Positions 1-12,927 of a stretch of 64,000 nucleotides of DNA are shown piece by piece. The stretch covers positions 39,794,439-39,858,438 of the forward strand of contig NC_086034.1 of NCBI RefSeq assembly GCF_036323735.1, read 5' to 3'. The stretch's first letter is position 1, and each line of letters starts with the position of its first letter. Under the pieces are notes generated by a model. That model was not told the origin of the DNA. It did no database searches and saw nothing but the letters and a program-made list of their open reading frames with translations. The position numbers and the translations under genes were made by a program. This DNA comes from Rattus norvegicus (lineage: Eukaryota > Chordata > Mammalia > Rodentia > Muridae).

Positions 1-2207
1 ATGAAAACAGTGGCTTCACCTATTTAGTAACATAGAAGAAAAAGAAAGACACTAATGCAAAATATTTAATGAATACTTAATCTTTGGGGTGTTTATTAAT
101 CTCTACTTATGTTTGCTCATGAATGTCAAAATGTGAGGGGCATACATAGAACTGAAAATGTTTGCTAGGCACTTAGAAGGTCATAAAAGTGAGCCATGCC
201 TGCCATGGCAATAAGTTTACTATAATTTGCGAAAAGTATACAGAATAGTAACAAATTTAGTCAACACAGTCATATTGTTAGCTATGAAGGGTAGGCTAGT
301 GATGGACTGAAGAATCACTTCATACAGAACAGAAATCTCTAGGAACCCATCTCTCAGAGTTCCTCTATTTTGTTCACTTCCTATGAACTTACTTCACTAA
401 CTTTTCCAACTACTGTTGTGAGAGATATTTTCTAGAAGCAATCTTGCACAGGAGAAATAAAAGGAAATGCAATTCCAGGATTTTAGGATTGCAATCCAAG
501 TATAGAAGAAATAGAAATTAGATATTTTTTGGAGAATATAAATATAAGCTCAGGAAGCACACCGAGAAAAGGCTGGTTGTAGTATTCGTTTGATTTAGAG
601 AAAGCATATATACATATAGGAACTGAGTTAGAGCTAGAGAGCAGTGTGAGTTGAGAATATGCTAGTCTGAAACAACTGCAGTTACTTTGAAGATAGACTC
701 TTGACACTGTGCTTATATAAAAAATAACATTATCTGTGCTACATTAATATACATGGATTTATATGCTATATTAAAGGTGACTACAAACCTTTATCATGCT
801 AAAAGTTTGAATCACATTATTTTTCAATAATGCTTTTCTTATAACTATATTGTATTTGAGGGGACCATGGAGATTTTGTTTAATGGGAAATATTGCATCT
901 ATTTGACGGAAATGGTAGCTAAAGTGCTCCTTCTCTGGAGATGAATTCATTTCCTTTGTGTATAAAATCTAAACAACTGAAAGAAAAAGAATCTCACAGT
1001 CTATCACTTACAAATCAGATATATTTCATAAGAAATTTCATTATTATATTGGTCTGAAATGTATAAACGATTGGAATTTTCTGATAATAGATTTAAAAAA
1101 GATAATTTTCAAGTATTTTATATCATAGTTGATTTAAGACTACCTGGGATACTAATACGATTTTATTCTTGAAAGTTTAAGAAAGCAGTATAACTAGGTA
1201 CTGAAAGAATCATATAACACTTGTTTTTAAATGTTGGCTGTTTAGTAATTTTCCAGTTCCTCAGGAGTTCAATGACATATTTTTGTCTTGGTATATCAGC
1301 TAATCTTCTCTGTTAATGTTATAGATCAAACAAGAAAATAAAACACAATATTTTACATTAATAAAAAGTAATACAAACAAAGCTGATCTATAATGATTAG
1401 CTTTCTCTTCTAGGGCCTTATTAACAAATTTCTATGGTTCTCTTAGATTGCAATCTAAAAATGGAGCCACAGTTATAAATGTAAAATATACAACAGTTAT
1501 AGATTTGTAGGTTATTTTAGTTTTGGGTTGGTTTTGATTTTGGTAGAGTTCTGAGCCTAAGTCTTCAGTGCCAGGATTAGCACTGACATGAAGCAGGATC
1601 TCACCAGCTGTATTTTTCATTTACTTATTTCTTTCATTTTGATAGCATTTCATTACATTTCCTAGGGCAGCCTGCAATTCACTCCGGATGCCACATAGCA
1701 TTTGAACCTGTGATCTTCTTGCCTCAGACTCTAAGTAACTGGAATTAAAGGCCTGTACCTCTACAACCAGTGTCTACTATAAATCTTTATTATTATTTGG
1801 GAAAGCACTTTTTTCACTTGAAAAATGAATTTAGGAAGATACATAAATATTGGTATAAGTAGACTGTAAGCATGCAGAGTAATTAAATATCAAGGTATTT
1901 ACTTGTATGCATACCGTGACTATTAATGTGCACTGGAAATAAATAATCTGGTAAAGTTTTAATTTAAAATAGGAATTTAATAGTATAGGGTTGAATTAGG
2001 AAGTTCCAATATTATTTGTAATTTTTTAATTCTCCAGTTAGGTGGACATTTCTAGACAGCTATCATTATTTACAGTTTAGAGCAATTTAGTCATTCCACT
2101 AATTTCATTTATCAAAATCTCATTCCATAAAATTAAGTGGTAAATTCTCGCTAATGTAATTGCAAATTAACCCAGTATGAAACTTGATACAGGGTGGATG
2201 GGCTTAC
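1..2207 (-). other. Glra3: Glra3 intron 3, partial
   Basis: This AT-rich intron starts at GTAAGCC after exon 3 and continues past the left edge. Apart from a truncated B1-like SINE at about 1638-1778 I recognise nothing in it. The short open frames here have no recognisable content. Confidence 0.85.
1638..1778 (-). repeat. B1-like SINE, degraded
   Basis: The stretch reads as the reverse complement of a B1 element. It has a 'cctagggcagcctgcaattc' segment, then 'cttgcctcagact' and 'ggaattaaaggcctg', matching the B1 right half in order. It is diverged and truncated. Confidence 0.6.
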
Positions 2208-2275
2208 CATAGTCGTCTCTGCGATGGAGCCAAAGCTGTTTATGAATATGTTGCATGTGACATTAACTGGAGGAC
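2208..2275 (-). CDS. Glra3: Glra3 exon 3 (start of beta-sandwich, N-glycosylation site)
   Basis: This 68-bp coding exon has acceptor TTATTAG before 2275 and donor GTAAGCC after 2208. It completes Gly67 and encodes PPVNVTCNIFINSFGSIAET then T-M, residues 68-89, with no bases left over, so the next exon starts in phase 0. The sequence belongs to the first beta strands of the extracellular domain. Asn71-Val-Thr73 is an N-glycosylation sequon. The 68-bp size is the usual one for exon 3 in glycine receptor alpha genes. I could not find exon 4 between here and the left edge, so intron 3 continues outside the window. Confidence 0.97.
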
Positions 2276-2861
2276 CTAATAAAAAAGAGAGAAAAACATC
2301 ATAAAAGCTGATAGATGCTCACTTAAAATATTTTCAAGTAATTCTGTGCTTTCCATTTAGGTATTCTTTATTTGTTCATAGATGTGCAACACCAAAGGCA
2401 GTTACTCTGGAAATCTGGATGTAAAACCTCAAGGTTCATTATATCCTTTGAACAGTGACAATAGCTAGTATGTAAAATTTATTCTAATGAATATAGAAAA
2501 TGCATGTGATTGAATATATGTAAAAGTCTATTTTCATACTCCACAAAGACCAAGTGGAACCAATTCTGGTTGCTCTCAGGCTCTGTAAGGCAAGAAGGAA
2601 AGGAAAAGATGGAGTCTACTTCCTTTAATCTGAAATTTGTAGTGGTTTTGTGACTGTCTAATAAATATAGTCTATGAGTTACTTCAGAGACATTCTATTG
2701 TTCTTTTCCAGGGGATGTTTTTCTGTCTCTAACTGACTCCTAAAATCTTGTTGAATATTAGGAATACCACGTAATTATATTTATATTTTAGCTAGACAAT
2801 GTATGGTGTTACTGTTCCAGTCCCATATACACATTTACCTCCCATCCATACTTTTTACTTT

Positions 2862-2863
<2 letters not shown>

Positions 2864-2899
<36 letters not shown>
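2864..2899. repeat. (ATT)n microsatellite
   Basis: About 12 uninterrupted ATT units in intron 2. Confidence 0.95.
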
Positions 2900-4019
2900 T
2901 GTTTTATTCTTTGTTGATGACTAAGCTAACAATGTTTTCATGTCACTGCAATCTTTTCTGTAAGCTTTCAGGTGAGAATTGTTGGACAGTAGTTTTCTGA
3001 GTTCCTTAAGCCTCTACTTACCTACTTTATCAAGGAATTTCTATGTTTTGGAGGATAGGCCTCTTTGCCTTGGCTTTCTCTTCTTATTAGTACAGGGCAC
3101 ATACCAAGCACCAGAACTGGCTGCTTCAGTCTCGGTTGGGTATGCCCATAATCCTCCACTCCTACATAACCTCCATAGTTCTCAGAACACAAGAGAGTTT
3201 TTAAAAGCTCAGATCTGTTTACTATATTGTACAGAATAACTTGAAGTTTAGAACAATAGATGGCAAAATCGGTTTCTGATTGTTTTCAACAAATGTCCAG
3301 GAAATTAGGACGGTACCCAAATGTGTTCTTAGGCAAGTCAATTATCGAGTAACTTGTAGCTTCCAAACAGGCCGCACAGGAACAGTTCTCTCTGGAAGCA
3401 CACTGTCTAAAGAGCTCCAGATGTCTGCTCTTTGGAAGATACAGGCATGATGCCGCATTTCAGGTTATGGTAAAGCTGGGCAGGAAGTGGAATTTAAATG
3501 TCTTTTGATGTTAAATAATTCTATCATCTTTTCTTCAGTAGATACCGCCTAGATTGTTACAACTTGTGGTTTAATTCTATGATTCTGAAATCTAATTTTG
3601 ACAATACTGCCAGTGTTTTATCCAAAGGGGAGAATCCCCACTCAACCATTCCTCAGCTCCCTTCTAAATGCCTGATTCTTCATTTATGATAACTTCAGGG
3701 AATTTTATTTTATTCGGTCCATTTATTCACTTCATTAAACAGCTAAGGTCTACATACAGCACATGGAGGATTTACACAGAGGTAATAATGTAACAGGGTT
3801 CAAAGCGTTGGAATCAGTTAACTCTTAAGTATTTATTTGTCAGGTTTAGGACATTATTTATTCCAAAATAATCCAGGAGTGGGCAATATTCTACCATTTG
3901 TAGCAGTAAGATATCAAGGATATCAAATGTAATAGAGAGTTTTGTGGAAGAGTTGGAGGAAGGATTGAGGGAGCCAGATAAGTTAGAATGAAGAATGTGG
4001 ATTAGAGTCAACTAACCTG
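2900..4019. other. Unique intron sequence
   Basis: AT-rich intron 2 sequence with no repeat or conserved coding segment that I can recognise. Confidence 0.5.
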
Positions 4020-4410
4020 GACCCTTTGGAGCTCCGCAAGACTGAATCACCAACCAAGGAGCATAGACTGGCTGTATGTAGATGCACATACATATGTAGC
4101 AGATGTTCAGCTTGGTCTTCATGTAGGTCCCCCAACAACTGGAGTGGGAGCTGTTTCTGACTCTGTTTCCTGAATATGGATTCTGTTCCCCTAAATAGGC
4201 TGTGTGTTTGGTCTCAGTGGGAGAGGATGCTCTTAGTCCTGCAGTGAATTATTGTGTCAGGGTGGGGTGGTACCCAGGAGGGATCTCCCCCACCTAGAGA
4301 AAAGGGGAAGGAGTGGGAGGAGGAGCTCGCTTGTAAAGGGGGACTGGGAGGAGCTGGGCTGCGATTAGGATGTACAATGAATAAATAAATAAGTTAATGG
4401 GAAAAGATCT
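4020..4410 (+). mobile_element. LINE-1 3' UTR fragment (Lx type)
   Basis: It carries the usual rodent L1 3' UTR phrases in order: 'gctgtttctgactctgtt', 'cagtgggagaggatg', 'agtcctgcag', and 'ggtacccaggagggatctcc'. It ends in a purine-rich stretch and a short (AATA)n tail. It is strongly 5' truncated and old. Confidence 0.8.
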
Positions 4411-4642
4411 AGGCATGTGTGTGTGCCTGTAACCATTGGAGATAAGTTGGTTTTAGTATCTTTCTGGTTACTATAGTCTAAACAGCAAACTTTCAGTTCA
4501 GTGAAAGACATTGTCTCATGGCAAAAAGATAGCATCCTCTTCTGCTGTCAATGCTTGGGCATATGGAATGCACACTTACATACTCACATGCATACCACAC
4601 TCACACACACACACGTGGACACACACACATACACGTGTGCAT

Positions 4643-4679
<37 letters not shown>

Positions 4680-4700
4680 CACACACATACACTCCAACAT
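4411..4700 (+). repeat. B4-like SINE end with CA tail
   Basis: The phrases 'gtgtgcctgtaacc' and 'cagttcagtgaaagacattgtctca' resemble the 3' half of a B4 SINE. They are followed by a long (CA)n tract at 4600-4690, with a pure run at about 4643-4677, as is usual for B4 tails. Confidence 0.5.
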
Positions 4701-5984
4701 AACAGCAAAGAGAGAGATTCTTTACCCTAAAGTTATTGAAATAGGATATTTAATGGTGTAGGTGTACATTCTGATGCTCACACAGAAAATAAGGATTGAG
4801 TCTTTTCTTTATATGTCTCTCTATACCCCAAGCACAATAGTATTTTTTAATAGCCTATAGCCTATACAGAGTTAAATTTTTATTGAATATCATTCATGTT
4901 TACTTTCAAACAATATTATAGCAATTAAATGTTCTCCAGATGTATTTTTAACTTATCTGCAAGTTCTGAATGTGCTATTATTGTCTCTAGTTGATGAGAT
5001 GATTGAATATAAAGGTTCTAGAATGGCATGAGGAAACACAACTGTACTTGCAGAAGAACAATGTTCAAAGGAAAAGTAGACTTTTATACATAGTAAGGAA
5101 AACAAAATAAGCTATAAAGTACTTATAATTTCAATTCATTTCTTAGACAACCATTTTCTGACATTGATGATTGTATTATGTATTCCACGTAGTTTTTCAT
5201 GTTTGTCATTAATTGACTGCAAGGTCTGAAGTGCCTAAATTACCTATGAATGTGTGCAACTTAGTGATACCCTAGTAGTTTCATTTTTCTTGGACCCTCA
5301 ATCTGGGACTTTTCTCTTTTTTTTCTCTGGAGCAGTACAGCCAACCTGTTTGTATTTTGCAAATCCCATCAGAGGACTGAAAAGTGTTCCCACGGCCTTA
5401 TTTTGTGATATGCTCTTTCATGGTGCCTATTTCTTTTCTGTAAGGTCATTTCTTCACTTTAATTGAAGAAGCCTTTTATTGTATTTTTTAAAATGTTACA
5501 TGAGACTATGAATCTTTTAAGCTTCCTTACCTACAGAAGCATGTGTGTATTACTTTCATATATAATCTCCAGTTAGTTTCTCTTACAAAAAATTAGCTAG
5601 AAATAATATTTTGCATCTATGTTTTAATGTCATTCCTCCATTTTCCAGCATGGGCATAGAAAATTAGAAAATAATTCTTTGTGATCTTTGTAAATGACTT
5701 ATTTTCCTATCTAAAGTGATGTCAGCTAAATATGATTATCATATTTAGACTTGTAGATGAGTTAAAGATACACTTGAATATTTAGATTGATGTAAAATGT
5801 TAGAAACTGAATATGACATAAATAAGAAATTCTAACTATGTATGAGTAATAAGATTTTTTAAAATATACTGTGTTTGGGATATGGAAAAGACTTAACCTT
5901 TATTTTCTGTGTGAGTATAAAAACATATGTCTATACCACTAAATGCCTTACTTATGAACCCAAACCAATTAAAATGTTGATTTT
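4701..5984. other. Unique AT-rich intron
   Basis: Nothing recognised beyond AT-rich sequence. Confidence 0.5.
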
Positions 5985-6515
5985 TGAATCCCAGTCCAAT
6001 TGGAGATGTCTACAAAACTCTCCTACCCAAGGCTAAGAAATCATGCAGAAGAGGAGGTAGAAAGATTGAAAGAACCAGAAGAGTTTGTTATGAGAGTGTG
6101 TCTCCCAATTATATCACAAGCTAGACTCATAAAGTTTTATCAACATGATGCCAAACATGAACTCAATATGGACATACCAATGAAGTCACCAAAATAGACA
6201 GACATCAATGCTATGCAAGGAACTATAAACAATTGTGTAAAGCTGAGAGGGAGAAAGGGAGTCATACCCACGGAAGAATATAATAAATGGTTGTCTAGTT
6301 CTAAATGTCAGCCCTGAAATCATACATACAAGTAATATTATATGACTGAATAGGTTATATTTTGAATTTATATATATTTACATGCATATATAATGTAATA
6401 ACAATTAGTGAATGAAGAGAACATAAATTTGAAGTGCAGGAAGAGATAAATGAAGATTTTAGCATGAAAGGGAAGAGAGAAACATTCTAATTACATTTTA
6501 ATATCAAAAATTAAA
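5985..6515 (+). mobile_element. LINE-1 3' UTR fragment
   Basis: The order of phrases matches an old rodent L1 3' UTR: 'gctaagaaatcatgcagaag', 'gtgtgtctccca', 'caccaacatg'-like, 'ggttgtctagttctaaatg' with 'tcagccctgaaatcatacat', then the ATATAT stretch and 'aacaattagtgaatgaagag'. A 65-codon open frame inside it (6000-6197) is chance. Confidence 0.8.
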
Positions 6516-7146
6516 TTAAAGAGGAAAAATCAGATGAAGACAACTATCTTATTTAGGTGACTTGAGGAGAATGAACACCCTAAGTTTTTGGTGTTAAGAG
6601 AAAGCAGAATTTGTTCTATCATTTCGTGGAAAGATAAGTGCAAAGTCACATTTAACTGTTAAAGATATGCTTTTCTCCTTTTCAGCCCATGTAAGTCTAA
6701 AGGGGTAGATTCTGAACATAGACACAGGGTAAAACATTCACAGTCTTAGAAAATTAGCTGTGGATCCACTTAACACTCAAACACTGCTCTTTTCTCTTAC
6801 CAATTACAACTACACAAGTCTCAAGAGTCATTCTTTACTTTCATATGAATTACATTAGAGTTTCTCAATTTTCCTTTAGAAAAGGAAAACCATAAATTTA
6901 CTAGTATTGTTGTAGTTCACTTTAAAATAAAATGCAGATGGAGGTACATGTGTGTTGCAGAAGACTGTCTAGGAAGTCTTAACAGGACTAACGGCCTCAT
7001 TCATTTGTTGAAACTGAGATTAATAAAAGGGAGGGAGATGACTTTCCTGCCTTTAATCTGTCATAAAGGGCCTTTGTTGTAAGACTTTGATTCGCACTAT
7101 GCATTGAGTGAAACTGAAGTATTCTCTAATTATTTCCCTTTAAAAA
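6516..7146. other. Unique intron sequence
   Basis: No recognisable element. Confidence 0.5.
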
Positions 7147-7525
7147 TTAATGATTTTATTTATTACACAAATGCTGCTCCTTCCCAGTACATCCTCCAAG
7201 AGTTCTTTCCCCCTCCATGCTCCCCTTCACCTTAGAGTTCCCCCTTAGTATTACCCCACCGTAGGGCACAAGTCTCTACAGAATGAGGTGTATCCTTCCA
7301 GTTAAGGTCCGTCAAGGCAGTCCTCTCCAGTGTAAGTGCTATGGCCCTCGAACCAGCCCCTGTATGCTCTTTTGCTTGGTGGCTCAATCTCTGAGAGCTC
7401 TCAGGGGTCCAGGTTAGTTAACACTGTTGGTTTTCCTATGGGGTGCCATCTCCTTCAGTTCCTTCAGTCCTTCCCTTTACTCTACCATAGAGGTCCTCTA
7501 ATTATTTCTAACAGCATCTTTTAAA
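7147..7525 (-). mobile_element. LINE-1 3' UTR fragment
   Basis: Reads as the reverse complement of an Lx-type 3' UTR: T-rich start, C-rich block with 'ctccatgctcccc', then 'gggtgccatctccttcagtt'. Diverged and 5' truncated. Confidence 0.7.
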
Positions 7526-7944
7526 TATGATTTCAGTCCACAAAAGTATGAATAATAGCAGAGAAAATAGTTTAGTAACTTCTACCTTAACAAATTTTCT
7601 TGAGAACAAATGCTTCAGGGCCTATGTTCATCACCCCACTAAGGCTCAATAAGGGTTTCATTTAATACCATATTAGGAAGAGAAACTATGGGAATCGCTT
7701 TTTTTTTCATAAAATATGGTAAATGTGTCCTATGTCAAGCAGAGGTTTGAATAAAAGCGACAAAGAATTGTACAAGGAAACTAACATGTTTTTACAAAAG
7801 AACAAGGAAAAAAAAGGAAATGTGGCCAGTTACAGTTCTACAAATAACATCCCCTGCTATCGTAATATTCTCTAATAGGATGCAGAAAGTTCTTTGTAAA
7901 AGTAAACAGTTGATTTGGTTTTAATTTTTTCTTGTTATCAGATA

Positions 7945-8092
7945 GTTACACTACAATTCATAAGAGTAACATAATTACACTCATAGTATTATCAACAAAA
8001 ATAATTTTATGGTTGGTTAGGGATCATCATGATATGAGGGACTATATTGAGGGGTCACAGCATTAGGAAGATTGGGAACCACTGCTTTAGCT
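7945..8092 (-). mobile_element. URR1-like hAT DNA transposon remnant
   Basis: The right part ('ggggtcacagcattaggaag' then 'attgggaaccactgct') is the inverted terminal region of the rodent non-autonomous hAT family URR1. The left part ('cataagagtaacataattac') fits its interior. It is one of the few DNA-transposon relics here. Confidence 0.6.
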
Positions 8093-8334
8093 AAACAATA
8101 GTATTTTTTTCTTTTTTAATGACAAAATAGGTAACCATTTAATTTCTATATTAAACATATCAAACTCAGAGTTGGGTATATGTGTGTTTTAGCCAAATGA
8201 TAAAGGCATAAAATACCTATTCTATTAACAACAGATTTTCATTTATTAATACAAATTTTACTTAAATGAGAAAATTATGAGTATATTACTCAATAATGAA
8301 ATAATTAATTATGAACAGGTTATTTCACTTTTAA

Positions 8335-8465
8335 ATTTGATCTTGGGGTGGGTCCCCTCTCAAAGGCAAGGGGGAGGAGGAATGGGATGATAAACTGTGA
8401 AAGGGGTAACAAGAGGGGAGCAATGCCTGGAATGTTAATAAATGGAATGATTTCTAAAATTTAAT
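8335..8465 (+). mobile_element. LINE-1 3' end fragment
   Basis: A short purine-rich L1 3' UTR terminus ('tcaaaggcaagggggaggag') ending near 'gttaataaatggaatg'. Confidence 0.5.
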
Positions 8466-8809
8466 TTGAAAATAAATTAACTGCCAGTTCTTAGAGATCT
8501 GAATTTTATACTCTGTCATGTCAGATATATGTATATTTTTTGCCTGTGTGTAATGTACACAGTACTATTTGATGTTCAGTGGAGTATTTAATTGGTTTGT
8601 GCAATCTTCCCATAGAAGAAAGAACACCAAGCCCTAATTGCAGTTTTCAAAAGTACAGCACATTCTCAATCAAACTACACACTCATATGCAAATAAGATT
8701 GATATGTATGACATTTTGAAATATTAAAATAAACATCAATTTGGTTATAAAGGTCAATGTTTTAGATCATGAATTTTCACAAGATATCAGTGTTTGCATT
8801 TCATGATCC

Positions 8810-9206
8810 TTTTGTGGCCTTTACAGATTCTTGACCATGTGACTGTGTGTGTCCTGATTAAATTGTGTCATCATGCCACAAGCTAGAACTACCTTGGAAG
8901 AGGAAATGTCAACTGAAGAACTGCCTCCACCAGACTTGCTAGAGTAAGCCTGTGGGGCAATTTCTTGAATGACTGATATGGGAGGGCTGCCTCTGGATGT
9001 CTGCCATGTGTTATATAAAAACACAATCTGAGCAAGCCAGTAAGCATCATACCTGCACTGTTTCTGCTCCTGCTCCTGTCTCCATGTACCTACCTTGGCT
9101 TCACTTTATTTTGGAATGAGGCCTGCATGCAAATGGGCTCTTTCCTTCCCAAGTTGTTTTAGGTCCTGATGTTTTACTACAGAAACTAGAAGTAACTAGA
9201 ACAAGG
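8810..9206 (+). repeat. Dispersed rodent repeat, family uncertain
   Basis: Segments such as 'ttggaagaggaaatgtcaac', 'tgcctccaccaga', 'gcctgtggggcaatttcttg', and 'gcaagccagtaagcatcat' recur in many rodent introns in this order. I cannot assign the family by eye. Confidence 0.45.
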
Positions 9207-10570
9207 ATGTATCCTTTCTCTGTTGTGAAATCCCTAATTTTACTGATGGAAAAAGTTTTGGAGGATTGGATTTAGGAGAATTTTTTAATAATTCCAATAT
9301 AATACACAATGGACCTGACTGTGGACAGTACGCATGAGACAGAATAAGAAACATCATGTTTTAAAGAAACTGTGTTCTACTCATATGCTGGTCCAGGTCA
9401 GATAAGCCTGCAATTTTGGAGCATACTTTTTATCTTAAGCATTGCTGTATCTCTTGAAAGATTTTATGGAGTATGAAGCTCTGAGAAGATTGTAAATCTA
9501 CTTGCTATCACAGACAGCACCTGCTTAGCAGTCCTTGGCCAATCTGTTACTCTCTGTGCCAATGTGAAAACTGTTATATCTATCGAATACACCCTATGTT
9601 TAGCAACAGAGCGAATAACTGCTACAGCATCCATATGGCAAACTGTGTTTCTAAATTGTTCATTACTGCCGACATCCTTGGCCTGAAAAGCAAATAACAG
9701 GAGTTGCAGATGTTTTCAGAGGCAATTTTTCTTTTAAATGTCCTTTAAAGACATAGAACATGGCTTTTAAGTTTAGAGATGAAATGAAGGCAGAATATCA
9801 AAGTGCAGTGCAGAGACTTGGGGATGATGTTATTTTTAATCACACTGGAGAAAGTGTTCATTAGGCCAATGTAGAGCAAACAATTAAACAACTCAAATGT
9901 TCATCACAGTAACTCTGAGGAATTTTTATACAAGTGACAATTAGAGTTAGAGAGAAAGAACAACGGTATAAAATATATATCGGTGAAGATTGGAGATTTG
10001 ATCTTTAAAAGTAAGGTGAGAGTCAAACAGAGAGGATCAAGATTAGTAACAGTGACAAGATGTAAATTCCAAGAGTGGCTGCTACAGTATTTTCATTAAA
10101 TAGAGTGTTCCTACAGTGATTAAACTTGCATTTGTTGTTCAGATATTCTATGAAATGGCTTTGAGTTTCAGATGATCCAATTTTTTACTTCAATAAAACA
10201 GACTTGAAAATGGTTTTCATTCTGTCTAGAGATCATGATATTGCCTAATAAAAATGAGAATTAATTAATGTACCGAAGAAAATTGAAGCAAGTTTATGTG
10301 TAGTTTAATGACATAAGAAGTTAAAGGCTGTTAAAGATGGTTGACAGAAGACATAAAGCAACATGTTATGTGAATGCAAGTGAAGATGGGGAGTAAAAGG
10401 ATCCACAGAAACTTCCTTCTTTCTCAATTTCTAAGAAACAAGCATGGTCTGCTATTAGTTGGCCTAAGGGAACTATTGATACTGTTTTGACATTGGTTCC
10501 CCAAAACTGAAGCCTTCTTCCGAGTGTTGGCAAGCTTGATTACTAGGAACTCTTATGTTTTTCTGTGAAA
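9207..10570. other. Unique intron sequence
   Basis: No repeat or exon recognised. Confidence 0.45.
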
Positions 10571-10890
10571 AATACAGAAATGATATAAGTAAGGAAAGGA
10601 GAGTCTATTTGGCTCACACTTTTTAGGGATACAGTGTATCTCTAGGCATTTTGGCTGGATCCAGCTTGGGCCAGGTGGCAGAAACGTTAAAATATGGCTT
10701 CCTCATAAGTCTATAGAGAAAAAACTGAGGTGAAGCTTGCTCAATACAAGCAACCCTTCCTTCAGCTAGATATTATGATCTGAAAGTTACATCACATCCA
10801 ACCATCTGAAGACCATAAGTTAAAACAATAGTGACTACAAGGAACACTTCAAATTTGAACCATTATACTTGACAAAACTTAACTTTACAC
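10571..10890. repeat. Degraded dispersed rodent repeat
   Basis: 'ggagagtctatttggctcac' followed by 'gatctgaaagttacatcaca' resembles a common rodent intronic repeat. The family is not assigned. Confidence 0.3.
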
Positions 10891-11130
10891 CAAGCAAAGA
10901 ACCACCTTGGAAAGCCTTTCTTTTCCAATTGTCTTTTAAAGAGGGAAAACAGAAAAATAAGAAACATACCCCCAAAACCTAAACCCCACCAACAAGCAAA
11001 TTAGATCCTCCCAAAATTAAACACACAAAAACAATGAGAGTGAAAAAGAAAGAGGAAAAACCAGGTGCATGATGCTCATGCAAACCGACTCAATTTTTCT
11101 GAACTTAATTGTACTCTACTTCTTATAAGA

Positions 11131-11146
11131 GATTTGGTGGCATATT
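11131..11146. repeat. Target-site duplication, left copy (LINE-1 composite)
   Basis: GATTTGGTGGCATATT here pairs with GATTTGGTGGTATATT at 19124-19139, 15 of 16 identical. The pair brackets the whole LINE-1 composite, next to its 3' poly(A) side. Confidence 0.85.
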
Positions 11147-12904
11147 TTCTTTTCTTTTTGGAATGAGTATTTTTTATCTTTATTAACTTGAGTATTTCTT
11201 ATTTACATTTCGATTATTATTCCCTTTCCCGGTTTCTGGGCCAACATCTCCCTAGCCCCTGCCCCTCCACTTCTATATGGGTTTTTCTCCCATCCTCTCC
11301 CCAGTACCACCCTCCCCCCAACAATCACGTTCACTAGGTCTTCAGTTTTGGCAGGACCAAGGGCTTCCCCTTCCACTGGTGCTCTTACTAGGCTATTCAT
11401 TGCTACCTATGAGGTTGGAGCCAAGGGTCAGTCCATGTATAGTCTTTGGATAGTGGCTTAGTCTCTGGAAGCTCTGGTTGCTTGGCATTGTTGTTCATAT
11501 GGGGTCTCGAGCCCCTTCAAGCTCTTCCAGTCGTTTCTAAAATTCCTTCAACGGGGGTCCCGTTCTCAGTTCAGTGGTTTGCTGCTGGCATTTGCCTATG
11601 TATTTGCTGTATTCTGGCTGTGTCTCTCAGGAGAGATCTACATCCGAATCCTGTTGGCCTGCACTTCTTTGCTTCATCCATCTTATCTAGTTTGGTGGCA
11701 GAATATGTAGGAGCCACATGTGGGGCAGGCTCTAAATGGGTGTTCCTTCTGCCTCTGTTTTAATCTTTGCCTCCCTATTCCCTGCCAAGGGTATTCTTGT
11801 TCCCCTTTTAAAGAAGGAGTGAAGCATTCGCATTTTGGTCATCCTTCTTGAGTTTCATCTGTTCTGTGCATCTAGGGTAATTCAAGCATTTGGGCTAATA
11901 GCCACTTATAAATGAGTGCATACCATGTGTGATTTTCTGTGATTGGGTTACCTCACTCAGGATGATATTTTCCGGTCCCATCCATTTGCCTATGAATTTC
12001 ATAAAGTCATTGTTTTTGATAGCTGTGTAGATATACCATATTTTCTGTATCCATTCCTCTCTTGAAGGGCATCTGGGTTCTTTCCAGCTTCTGCTAATAT
12101 TACTAAGACAGCTAGGAACAAGTGGAGCATGTGTCTTTGTTATATGTTGGGGCTTCTTTTGGGCATATGCCCAAGAGAAGTATAGCTGGGTCCTCAGGTA
12201 GTTCAATGTCCAATTTTCTGAGGAACCTCCAGACTGATTTCCAGAATGGTTGTACAAGTCTGCAATACCACCAACAATAGAGGAGTGTTTCTCTTTCTCC
12301 ACATCCTTGCCAGCATTTGCTGTCACCTGAGATTTTGATCTTAGCCATTCTCACTGGTGTGAGGTGAAATCTCAGGGTTGTTTTGATTTGCATTTCCCTT
12401 ATGACTAAAGATTTTGAACATTTCTTTAGGTGTTTCTCAGCCTTTCGGCATTGAATTCTTTGTTTAGCTCTGAACCCCATTTTTAATAGGGTTATTTGTC
12501 TCCCTGTGGTATAACTTCTTGAGTTATTTGTACATTTTTGATATAAGACCTCTATCAGATGTAGGATTGGTAAAGATCTTTTCCCAATCTGTTGGTTGCC
12601 GTTTTGTCCTAAACACAGTGTCCTTTGCCTTACAGAAGCTTTGCAATTTTATGAGTTCCCATTTGTTGATTCTTGATATTAGAGCAAAGCCATTGGAGTT
12701 TTGGTCAGGAAATTTTCTCCACTGCCCATATGTTCGAGATGCTTCCCCACTTTGTCTTCAATCAGTTTGGGTGTATCTGGTTTGATGTGGAGGTCCTTGA
12801 TCCACTTGGACTTAAACTTTGTACAGGGTGATAAGCATGGATTGATAAAGCATTCTTCTACATGCTGACCTCAGGTTGAACCAGCACCATTTGCTGAAAA
12901 TGCT
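11147..12904 (-). mobile_element. Outer LINE-1 3' segment (ORF2 C-terminus and 3' UTR)
   Basis: The A-rich tail (as T-rich, about 11147-11180) is followed by the 3' UTR. The ORF2 stop codon is at 11895-11897, closing the terminal SFISGY motif. Upstream ORF2 C-terminal sequence continues to 12904 with frameshifts. It breaks off at 'tgctgaaaatgctatc', where the T-rich tail of the second copy starts. Confidence 0.88.
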
Positions 12905-12927
12905 ATCTTTTTTCTTTTTCTTTTTTT
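12905..12927 (-). repeat. Poly(A) tail of inner LINE-1 copy (as poly-T)
   Basis: A T-rich run with a few C interruptions separates the two LINE-1 3' ends. It marks the 3' terminus of the inner copy. Confidence 0.85.

Noticed and set aside
6000..6197. 65-codon charged plus-strand frame
   Set aside because: It lies in a LINE-1 3' UTR fragment, which is non-coding.
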